A stretch of DNA of 64,000 nucleotides from Monocercomonoides exilis. Its lineage: Eukaryota; Preaxostyla; Oxymonadida; Polymastigidae. The stretch spans positions 1,981,001 to 2,045,000 of the forward strand of contig LSRY02000007.1 of NCBI GenBank assembly GCA_001643675.2, written 5' to 3'. Position 1 is the first letter of the stretch. Each line of letters opens with the position of its first letter. The notes beneath the pieces were generated by a model. It made no database searches. It worked only from the letters and a program-made list of their open reading frames with translations, and was not told the origin of the DNA. Of this stretch, positions 45,600 through 55,561 are shown piece after piece. Made by a program: the position numbers and the translations under genes.

Positions 45600-48500
45600 T
45601 TAAAATGGGACACCAAAAGAACAATTTTGAGATTCATTAATAGAAGAAGAGTCAAGAAGAAGCTCAAATCTCCTTGAAAGAAGATCTTGAGAAGATTGAG
45701 AAAGAAGAGAAGAGTTTGATGATATGATATCAGAGTGAAATGACTTTCTTGATCTTTGGACTTTTTCTTTCATTGTCGAAGATTCGAGGGCAACCAGAGA
45801 GCGTTGAGGAAGATATCCAACAGCTGAAGCACAGACAAATGAGCCCTTGCGCTCAAAATACAAGTAGTCTTTCATGTGGGGAACTGACAGTGATGGCCAT
45901 GAAATTTGTTGAGATGGAACATATTCTTCAAAATATCTCTCATGCACAGAGTCATTGACAGATGTTGACGATGGGGAGTTGTTTGATGATGATGATGATG
46001 AGAAAATGTTTGATTGTAAAGATGAAGAAGCTGATGTCGAAGTGTTCATATTGTTTTCGAAGAAGTTGATCAAGTCATGAAGTGTGGTGATGTGTTCAGT
46101 CGAAAGATTGTTGTCGATTGCATTCACTAACGCACCAAATTCACTATCACAGATATTTTTTCCATGGTGCTCAGCGAAGAAGTTGAGTTGAGTGTTTTTC
46201 TTTTTCAAAAGTTTTGATTGTTTGGAGAGGATGAAGTGAAGAAGGAAGCGATTTCGGTTGTGTGGACCTGAATCGCAGAAGAACTTAAAAGTGTGAGTGT
46301 CTGAGAAGAAGTGTCTTTTGATCACAGATTCCAGACACTCAATAACAAATCTGTGATCATTTGAGAGGCAGTCGGAGAAGAAGTTGAATGTTCTTTTTAT
46401 TTGTTGATTATTAATTTTTTGAAGAGAGATGATTGTGAATTGAGAAACTTGTTGGTAATTAAAGAATTCTTGTTGAAGTTGATTTTTTCTGATAGGGAGT
46501 TTCCACTTCTCTTTGAAGTCGAAGACGAAGACTGCTTCTCCCTCTTTCAGATTATCAACAGTAGATTGATAATGTTTTCGTTGCATTTCTGCAACAAGTC
46601 TGTGTTGTCGAAGAAGTTTGAGTGTATGAAGCTCAGCAGAAGAAAGTCCATTTTTGTTTGGAGATGACTTTAATTTGTTCTCAAGATAGTTCAACTTCTC
46701 ACACATTCCACAAAGGTCAGTTCGTCTTTTCGCTTTAGAGAAGTTTGTTGTTAGCTTGTAGAAATGGGAAAGAGAAACTTTAATATTTGTTTCTTCTGAA
46801 AACTCTTTCCATAATTTCGTCTTGGGCTTGAAGATTAATCTCTTTTCATTGGGAGAAAAGATGCCCGTTTTCTTTCGTTTTTCTTTCAGTGCTTCCAATC
46901 CATATGAAGATGTGATTGATGAAGAAAGTTGTGAAATGGAAGTTGTTCGGGGAGGGAGTGTGATGAATGGAGACGATGATGATGATGATGTTGTTGTTGA
47001 TGTGTTATTTAAGGTGTTGTTATTGGATGTTTCTGAAGAAGAGGAGGAACCACCAAATTGAATAGTTGAAAACGTTGGTTTTGTTTTTTCTTTGGTATAG
47101 AATGAGAGTGATGGATTGTAACCTTGTGCGTAAAGATCCTTCCATGCCTTTGTCCAATTTTCGATGTTCAGTTCTGTCACATCAGCATCGTTGCAAATAT
47201 TCCATGAGACATCGTTTCCTCTATTTCTTTTGATGACAGCGACATAATGGCCATTTCTTTGATCCAACTGTTTATGAAGAATTTGCCCAACAAAATGATA
47301 AAAATACACTTCTTTATAGTTCTCCAGGAGATGTTGAAAATTATCATTTGAAAATCCTTTGCAAAACGAACGCTGATTCACTCTATTGGTTTCCATGACG
47401 AAGGTTTTTGAAGGTGCAGAGCAAGAAGTTTCAGTGCATTCGTGACAGATGGCTAGAACCTCTGGAAATGCAGCCATTTCCTCCCATCGAGCAGCACAGC
47501 ATTTCTCTTTGCATTCATCGCAATAAACATTGTTCTTTCCATCCAAAATTTCTGTTGCAAAAAGTGAAGATAAACCTTTGTGAGGTGATGATGCATTGAT
47601 GACAATATTGCAACAAGATTCATTAAAATGATTTGAAACTTTTTGACATTTTTGACATTTGAAATGTGTAATGAGCACTGGATTGAAGGTGTCCTTTTCA
47701 ATTATCTTATCATTTTGAAGAAGTTGATGAAGATTTTCAAATGCCTCTATCACATTTTGTTGTTGCCGACTTCCGTATCTGCAGAATGATTCCCATTTGT
47801 TGATCAGTGATGGGGACCACGAACGCACTAATGTTCCATCTTTTGCAAGTTGTTGACAAACACTCAAAACACGAGAAGATAAATTGTTTTTTGATGTTGT
47901 GTTTGTTATAATTGATTGTTTTTGTGAAGTTATTGAAGAGAAGCATTGAAGGAGAGAGGCAAGATAGCAAGTGTTTCCAAGATTTTCCAATCCTTTCTTT
48001 GTTTTTGATGAAGCAATTGAAGCGGTTTTGACACTTGAAGAAATTGATGGAGAAGGAGAACAAGTTGAAGAATAAATATCCATTGTGTTTCTGTTGTTCA
48101 TGATACGCGAAGAATTTTCATGATTTGAACAAATTCTATTGTCTTCATGGGTTTTGTGTTGAGATGGAGAAGTGATGCTGTCTTTAACAAATGAAGACAG
48201 AAGATCTTGAAATGCATGTGGAGGAATTAGAGTGGGAGAAGAAATATATTCTAGAAATTGCTCGCTCACCCTCACATTTTCATTTCTATTGGATGAAGAA
48301 GAATTGCCAATAATTATCGTATTTTTCGATATGTTTTGTTGCTTTTTGGATAAAGAGGAAAAGGAAGAGGAAGAGGAGGAGGTAGAGGAGGAGGAAGAGG
48401 AGGAAGAGGAAGAGGAAGAGGAAGAGGAAGAGGAGGAAGAGGAAGAGGAAGAGGAAGAGGAAGAGGAAGAGGAAGAGGAAGAGGAAGAGGAAGAGCAAGA

Positions 48501-49554
48501 GGAAGAGCAAGAGGAAGAGGAGGAGGAGGAGGAAGAAGAGGAAGAGGAAGAAGAAGAAGATGGAGGAGGAGGAGGAGAAGAAGAAGTTGATGATTTTTTT
48601 GTTTTGAAGAATTTGTGAATTGGGATGGGTGATGGAGACGAATGATGTTTATGATGTATTTTGTTTGTTTTTCTTTTTGTTATTCCCCTTTCTCTCCTTA
48701 TTGGAGTACTGATAGGGGCATCAACGGCTTGATATGGAGAAGAATTTGTTGAAGAAGAATTTTTCTCTGAACTGGTTTTTGAATTTTTATTGAGTTGAGA
48801 TGATGTTGAAGAAGAAGAAGATAGTTTTTTATTTGAAGAAGAGTTTTCTGTAACAATTTCATTTTCCCAGGCATCTTCATCAATAAATCTGGCGTAATCT
48901 GGCTCAGCTCGCTGCTTTTTCTTTGCTGACTGAAGCGAAGTTGAAGCTTCAGTCGAATGGGCTAACATCCAGTTGTTGCCCTTTTCCCAGTCCTGTTCAT
49001 TTAAACCTAAATAAACAGAGAAAATTATTCAAAAAAAATATTTAAATAATTTCAAACCACTTCTGCAAGACGGAAGATGAGGTTTTTCAGGCGGGATGAT
49101 AAATCCTTGGTTTTTTTTTAATGTTTGTTTCGCGTAAATAAATTTGCCTTCTGTCACATCATATCCATAGTCCTGTAAATCGGATAATGATGTGTTTCGA
49201 GACAACGCCTGTAGCATTGTTGTCTGAGTGTGCAACTGAGCGTTGTTGTACACCACAGACAAGTCTTCAAGCAGCTTTATGTGATATTCTGTTAGAAAAA
49301 AAAAATAATAAACAAAAAAATAAGAAAATGACAAGGATGACAGTTCAGAAAATTTTCTATATAAAAATTCAAAAAATCAAAATCAAACCGTTCAATGACT
49401 TCAGCAAATTGTTAATAACTGAAGATGATTGCCTGTAAGTGTAAAACAAATAGACAAGCAATGAATCAACGTCATCTCCGCCAATTCGTTTAATTTCGTT
49501 CCAAATAACTTTGCATCGAGAATTAAGAGTTGATTGAGGTTTCGTAAAAGACAT
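45600..49554 (-). CDS. Ubiquitin-specific protease fused to a transposase-like domain, 1267 aa
   Basis: Exons are 49554-49389, 49288-49058 and 49006-45600, with GT-AG introns of 100 and 51 bp (both donors GTTTGA, phase 1). The frame is continuous from ATG to TAA. Residues 1-145 form a helical region found at the start of related transposase-like proteins. A poly-Ser tract (about 280-350) follows. The USP (C19 peptidase) domain spans about 470-760: Cys box GLENLGNTCYLASLLQ (Cys about 479), zinc-ribbon pairs FKCQKCQK and VYCDECKEKC, His box GHYVAVIKR (His about 719) and WNICNDADV. Residues about 850-1125 contain DLCGMCEK, VFVFDFKEKW, FFSDCLSNDH, FFCDSGPHNRNRF and NFFAEHHGKNICDSEFG. That is the block order of RNase H-like proteins with an SDG-N and HGK-D-G pattern found in many animal and protist repeats. 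It would remove ubiquitin and may act in transposition of the surrounding element; the latter is inference. Confidence 0.8.
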
Positions 49555-49863
49555 AATTGGGATTTTTTTGATTTTTTTATGGGAAAAAGCCACATTTCTT
49601 TTTTCTCGTTAAACACTATGTTTCACACAAAAAATAAATATTTGTTCAATTTGATATTTTCAAAATGATGAATTGATATTGGTAACTGATATCACAATTT
49701 TTTGTCTTCAAACAAAAACCAACGCATAAATGTATTTCATTCAAACTGTTGTTAATTACATAGCAATAAAAATCACAAACAAATAGATGTCAGAAAACAC
49801 TTAAATTATGAATAAATATAACAAAACGATAATCATCATAAAAATATGCGAAATTAAAAATTT

Positions 49864-50197
49864 CGATCACAAAAGTGGTCACTAATTTTTCTTCGGATTT
49901 TGCAACAAACAGACATTAAAAGATGTGGGGAAGCTGTCTGCGTGGAAATCTGAGAAAAAATTAGTGACCACTTTTGTGATCGCCAGTCATTTCAATTTTC
50001 AGTTTTATAATAGTTCCGATCGTTCAACGGATCAAATCTGATGAGAACCTTAATAAAAGTGTTTTTCTAAATGACTGGCGATCACAAAAGTGGTCACTAA
50101 TTTTTTCTCAGATTTCCACGCAGACAGCTTCCCCACATCTTTTAATGTCTGTTTGTTGCAAAATCCGAAGAAAAATTAGTGACCACTTTTGTGATCG
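49864..50197. repeat. Nested palindrome, right copy
   Basis: Same A (49864-49982), spacer (49983-50078) and A' (50079-50197) arrangement as at 44342-44675. The flanking arm sequence is inverted relative to the left copy, but the 96-bp spacer is in the same orientation. Confidence 0.95.
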
Positions 50198-50825
50198 AGA
50201 TTTTTAATTTCACATATTTTCAGGAAAATGGAACGTATTTATAATTTTTTGTATTTTATTGTGTCAAAAATAAATATGCATTAATTTTCATGTGGATATT
50301 TTTGTGAGAAAAGCGCAAAACAATTAATGTATTTGAACCATATTCTTATTTTATGACAATTATAAAAGCTGCAATAATAGCAACCAATACGATTTTTTTC
50401 ATAAATAATTTGTCAGCCCGAGATGGAATATCAGTGAAAATGAAAGAATAATAATACATCTTTCAGAAATGCATCTGAAACTGCATTTTTTTCATCGAAT
50501 TTTTATATGGAGATTCATTGTGTACAGTGACAGAACAACAATTTTGTTCGCATTTCAATATATAGAACATTTGATGCTTATAACAGACGTCAAATATCAA
50601 ATAGAATTTGAGTTTTCATGCTCTTATTCTTTTTAGTCATTTGAAATTTAACTATTTCAATCATGCACCAGTTTGAAGCTTCAACATTTCATTCATCCAC
50701 AACGCTGATGCGATATAATATTCTTCTTTTGCATCACGAGGATTTCACTTTTTCCTGTTTGCTGAGATTTTCAAATATGACTTATTCCGATTGCACCACA
50801 ACAATGCATTTTACTCCTGCTGAAA

Positions 50826-51299
50826 ATGTCTTCAAATCCATTTTTTGCTCGTATAATTCTTCTTCTTCCTCTTCTTTCATATTCGTTTCCTTCGTCTTTA
50901 TCGAAGTCGTCTTCTCTTCCTTTCAGTCTTCTTTTTCTCCGCAAAATTCAGAATGTGTTCATTTTGTTAATTTGTTTCATCGTCTTTCTCTTCCTCTTTG
51001 CCTTCCTATTCTTCGTCTCTCATCTTCAAAAACAATCACCTAATATGCTTGCTCTCTCAGCACAACGATTAAGCAACCTTTTCACATCATTCCGTTCGTC
51101 CGCTGTTTTCCGCAATCTTTATCTTCTCCTTCTCTTTCTTCTTCTTTTCGATATAATCAAAATTACCAACAAACTTCTTAAAGAAAATGATAAAAAGTCT
51201 TCTTTCACTTCTTCTTCTTCCTCTTCGTCTTCGTCTTCCTATTCTTCTTCTTCTTCTGTCTTCTTCTTCTTCTTCCTCTTCCAATTTCTGGTTTTTTGA
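50826..51299 (+). CDS. Possible small membrane protein, 157 aa
   Basis: ATG 50826 opens a frame with hydrophobic segments near residues 43-65 (VFILLICFIVFLFLFAFLFF) and 95-110 (NLYLLLLFLLLFDIIKIT), a short Lys-rich stretch and a Ser tract. Long TTC/TCT-rich runs inflate Phe, Leu and Ser content, so chance is plausible. No homologue is present in the window. Confidence 0.25.
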   Translation: MSSNPFFARIILLLPLLSYSFPSSLSKSSSLPFSLLFLRKIQNVFILLICFIVFLFLFAFLFFVSHLQKQSPNMLALSAQRLSNLFTSFRSSAVFRNLYLLLLFLLLFDIIKITNKLLKENDKKSSFTSSSSSSSSSSYSSSSSVFFFFFLFQFLVF

Positions 51300-52600
51300 T
51301 GAAAACAAACCTTCCTCCAATGCCTTCACGAAAAGAAAATGATGGAAAAGGGAATAACAGAAAGGAAGGAAGGAAGGAAGAAGAAGAAGAAGAAGAAGAG
51401 AATGCAAAGCATGTTGCAGCTCCGGAGAATTTCCACAACGAACTAACTCGAATGTTTGAGAAGACATCTACTAAGGAGAAAGACAAGCGGAAGATGAATG
51501 AAAAGATTCCCAGAGAATGAGCTGACTGTAGAGGCGAAGCGGGAGATTTAGGAAAAATGGATGATGGCTTTCTTTCAAGCAGAAGAGAGAGAGACAAAGG
51601 AGGTGAAGGAATATAAAATGCTTTGATTTCTGGTGGATTGTTATCTTCATAGGACAGCACGAGCAGAATGGGACCAAGCTTGTTAGCGATGGAAGTTGTA
51701 AAAAAAAAGCAGCAAAAGCAGATGAAACATATAGATCTTCCTCCTGGTCCAGTCACAAAATATATTTAGCTGAAGTTGGTTCAATTTTAGAGAACAAAAA
51801 ATACGAAATTGACAATATCTGCTAATAACAATTGCTGCTGAAGAAGAAGAAGAAAGAGAGGCAAAGGGTCGATAATCCGGGAAGAGAAGGAGAGGAAGGT
51901 GCGCTGACAGTGCTTGTGGCGCAAAGGAGGTTTGATGGGAGTGACGGAGCAGACGCAGAAATGGAGGAGATTAACGTCATCCAATACTCGCAACATGCAC
52001 AGAATACTTTGTGTGCTTTTCGCGACAGCTTTCTGTGCGCTCCATCACCGAGGCCTTCGTCTGACCCTCAGTTCGCGATAGATTTATTTCGGAGGAAGCA
52101 GTAGAAGGAGTGGGCTCCTGAGATTCCTCAGGTTAACATCGAATGCTCACTGTTTGTTTCGTGTGTGGTGTAGGATGTGAAAATGAATCTGTTCTATGAA
52201 CAGAATGAGAACTCGATTTGGAATGGCCGGTCGTTGGTAACGGATGAGAAATTTGAGGCGAATGACCCGCTCATCTTATTCACAGGCACCATTGCGAAGA
52301 TCTCTTGAAAGTGCCGCTTTCTGCGCTGCATGGACAGGCACAATGGAAGAGAGAATGGAAGCTTCAGTGGAATCTACCAGTCTGAGTTGGATTTTTTGTT
52401 GTCTGATTCGAGCAGGGTAGAAACACAGGCGTAGAAGTTTATCACATAGCCAAAGAGGATTGCGAATGAAAAGCAGACTCAGTTCACGTCACAGAACAAG
52501 GAAACAGTCGAAGAGGCGAAGTTGGACGCGCCCAGTGCAGCAAGCTTTATGAGACTTGTAAATGAAAATGTCTATCTTTGGGGGAAATAAGCTATTAACA
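51300..52600 (+). pseudogene. Decayed plus-strand coding region
   Basis: Protein-like pieces run along the plus strand in changing frames. Examples are AAPENFHNELTRMFEKTSTK near 51410-51480, IDLPPGPVTKYI near 51740, ALTVLVAQRRFDGSDGADAE near 51910, FEANDPLILFTGTIAKIS near 52250 and DAPSAASFMRLVNENVYLWG near 52530. In-frame stops separate them and no GT-AG series reconnects them. It looks like a once larger gene of unknown family, richer in GC than its surroundings. 52601-53240 downstream is AT-rich with nothing recognisable. Confidence 0.35.
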
Positions 52601-53239
52601 TACAAGATTGACTAGATTTTCAAAGAAGAAAGATTTAAGGAAAGAGATGAGAGCCAAAGGCTGCGGATGTTCTGAGCTCGACGAGAGAAAAAAACAGAAT
52701 TTCAGACGGATCAATGTTGGTGATGGAGAAGATTGGAATAAATGTTTGTGTTTATTTTCTTTTTATTTAACAAAGAAATATTATCAATTTATAATTAATT
52801 GCTTATTTTTATTTTTATTTCATATTCTTTTAAAAATTTTGAACTATTTGCTTTTATTTTTCTCTTTTTCTTGTGAACAGACATTCTTGACAGGGATTTG
52901 TTAGTTGATCGCATTGGTCATTTTGTGAGTGTGTGCATTGACAACCTGCATCGAAATGCCTGTCTGAACTGCCTCTGCATAATAATCATAGAGACGCCAA
53001 ATCTTTCCACTCTGCTGTGACCTACACAAACAATCTCCATAAAACTCTGTGCGAGAAACAATGAAGGCACAATTCCTCATTTTATAAGGTTTTCTATATT
53101 ATTCTATTATTTGTTATTTTTCACTTTTATTCCATTTCTTGTTTACAAATTAATTTTATTCAATATTTTATCTCAATTAATTCAATCTAATAATATTCAT
53201 ACATATGAATCATCCCTCATTTAATCACTTTTTTTAATC

Positions 53240-54085
53240 AGTTTCGATCGCGAAGCATGGACTGCGGATCTCTTCCAGGATAGCTTCTCAGAGTTTCTGC
53301 TGCCATTGGAAACAGAACAGAAAAAAAGACTGAACAATGTGCCATCTCCACCGCACCATTTGCTTCAACAGATATTTCGGTGTCGCCGATGACTGCCTCC
53401 TTTCCACACACGCTGGCTTTCTCTTTTCAGAGTCCACTTTAGATATCTTCTCTTCATCATCAATACCTTCTTCTTCTTCTTCCTTCTCAGATCAGTCATC
53501 CACAAACCGCTTTATTGTTTTTATGATCGAAAAAGTCAAACTCCCTTCATCCAAAGCAAACATCCTTTCATATTTCTCACAAAAGACCATTCTTTCTCCT
53601 CCACCTCCAATTATCATCTGAATATATTTCTTCTCCATCACCCTCCAGAACTCCTTCTCCTCCACCTCTCAACAGCTCCATTTGGTATCGATTCTTTTCT
53701 TCTGCTCCCTCCAAATGCTCTCATTCTTTCATCAAATATCCTCAATAAGTTGGACACCTTCATTTTTCACCATATCAAGTTCCACAACAGCTACCACATG
53801 CCCACGCCTTACGGGCTTTGCCGGCTCTTTAACATTAACCAACTCATCGCAATGTTCTTCTTCTTCTTTGATGTCCTCCTCCTGCTGAAGCGACATAATA
53901 GTGCAGGATGTTCTGTTCTTCCCATCATATTCAATCACTTTCAAGTCTGCAGCCCGCTCCTCAGTCAGTAAAGTTGTTTTTTTCTGCCTTTCCAAACTTT
54001 GTGCCACCGTCGCTGAGCTTGTATTCTTCACATTTGTGATTTGCCCGTTTGTGCGTGTTATCGGCAGAAACGAATATTTATTCAA
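53240..54085 (-). pseudogene. Decayed minus-strand coding region
   Basis: The frame at 54085-53732 (117 codons) is varied and hydrophilic (NKYSFLPITRTNGQITNVKN, SATVAQSLERQKKTTLLTEE, HVVAVVELDMVKNEGVQLIE). Further along the same strand, ERMVFCEKYERMFALDEGSL (near 53570) and KVDSEKRKPACVERRQSSAT (near 53430) appear in other frames. Either exons with introns I cannot define or an eroded gene. 54086-54837 beyond it is TTC/GAA-rich and shows no gene. Confidence 0.35.
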
Positions 54086-54837
54086 ATGGATCTTCTTTCT
54101 CTTCTTGTGGAGATAGAAGCAAAAATGGCTGTATAAGTTGAATGATTAGCAGTTTTCCTGACCTTCTTGTCTTGCAGTTGTTTGATGAAGTGTCATTGAT
54201 GAATATCCTTTTTTCAAGCACGAGAGTTTTTCAACAAAAATACAACAACCAGATAAATGAGTATTTTGCTTATTTTTCTTCTATCGCTTGCAACAGCATC
54301 AGATGATGCGTATAAGAAATTATTGTTTGCTTTTGAGAAATTAATTAATGATTCTGCTGTTTGATAAAGAAGGAGAAGTTGAGAAAGAAGAGGTTGCTAC
54401 AGAATAGGAAAAGAGAATGACAGAAGAAGATACTCGCCTTTAAAGATATACGAAGTAATCTTATCGTGTTATTCATCTTCCTCGTCTTCTTCCTCGTCTT
54501 CTTCCTTTTCTTTTGCGTCGTTCATTTCTAAGTCCCCCTCCATTGTCTCGTCCTCTGATGATGCTGCTGTTAGCATCAGGTGGGTATTGGAAGTTGCATC
54601 ATTCTCATCTCTTCCTCCTCATTCTCTTATTCTAATCCTTCTTCTTCTCTCTCCTCCTTCTCGACCTCCTTCCACTTTCAACGCTTTCTGCAAATTTCTT
54701 CTTTTGCTGGATAAGGAGCTCTCCAAAAGAGAAGAAGAAGATGAAGGAGGAGAAATTGAGAGAGAAAGAAAGTGACAAAGATTAGAAATAGCATGTTTCA
54801 ACTTTAATAATTTCTTATCGTACTATACACACAAAAA

Positions 54838-55561
54838 CTATTCTGTTGCTTCAACTACATCTTCCTCTTCACCTTCAGCTTCCTTGTCTTCTTTGTCTTT
54901 ATCTACGCAACATTCTATTGCACCTTCTTCAGAAGACACATCGCATTGCGTGTGCTCTTGAAGGGAATCTTTGATAGCCAGCAATTCATTGCTTTGATAC
55001 CAAGATGATCATTCGCATATTCATTGTTAGCTACATGCCCGTTGAGAATTATAAACAAATCGACATTCCAATCTCCAAATACTTCTGTTCTATCATGCCC
55101 GACAATCGAGTTGTCTTTCTGAGTGATGCTTTTCATGAAAGTGAACAAGGGCTCTTTCACAGAAGCGACAAATGATTCGCACATAAAATACACATCTCTT
55201 CCGACACAGGCCTTGTTGGCTGAAAACACGATATTGGTGATGGAAAAGGTTGTTGACGACACTTCTGAATCATCCTTGTACTCGATCATGAGAGCACCGC
55301 CTCTTCCTCCAGAACTTGTATCCTCGTTCACAGAACAGGTGGAGAAGATGGTGTTCCTCACAGAAAACGAGTTGGCAGGGGCAGATGATGCGAATGAGAT
55401 GTATTCGCCATTGGTGGGAATCTGTTGGCGTTGTGGAGCTGAGTCGATGTTGGCGATTGTGCAGTTGGTGAGGGAGAGGGAGAGGGTAGGGGAGTTGGCA
55501 ATAAATGAAGAAATGAAAGAAGAGAGAAGAAGAAACGAAGGATGAATGGAATGAATTCCAT
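54838..55561 (-). pseudogene. Surface beta-helix protein, frameshifted fragment
   Basis: The ATG at 55561, with TATATACA just upstream, opens a signal-peptide-like start (MEFIPFILRFFFSLLSF). The homologous body lies one frame over: LSLTNCTIANIDSAPQRQQI, RNTIFSTCSVNEDTSSGGRG, GGALMIEY, FSANKACVGRDVYFMCESF. This is the classic order of polymorphic-outer-membrane-like modules (GGA-I and N-A-xGRDVY-C). A second frame change near 54990 leads to an acidic Cys-containing end (SSEEGAIECCVDKDKEDKEA) and TAG at 54838. It is much shorter than family members, so I call it a relic. It is unrelated at residue level to the 1271/1652-aa pair apart from the fold. Confidence 0.55.

Larger units (their letters stand above)
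44069..50470. mobile_element. 6.4-kb composite inverted-repeat element carrying a protease-transposase-like gene
   Basis: The arms 44069-44697 and 49839-50470 are inverted copies of about 600-630 bp; they include the shared blocks CATTTTCACTGATATTCCAT and CATGAAAATTAATGCATATT. Each arm has a 273-bp outer part followed by a nested palindrome (119 bp, 96-bp spacer, inverted 119 bp). Between the arms lies one three-exon gene on the minus strand (45600-49554) and a structured RNA candidate (45464-45589). Long terminal inverted repeats around a gene with a transposase-like C-terminal region indicate a DNA transposon. A target-site duplication is not obvious. The remaining inner DNA (44698-45463 and 49555-49838) is AT-rich and non-coding; 43684-44068 outside is also empty. 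Confidence 0.65.

Noticed and set aside
48232-48618. Plus-strand frame of almost pure Glu.
   Set aside because: It is the complement of the Ser-coding hexanucleotide tract inside the protease-transposase gene.
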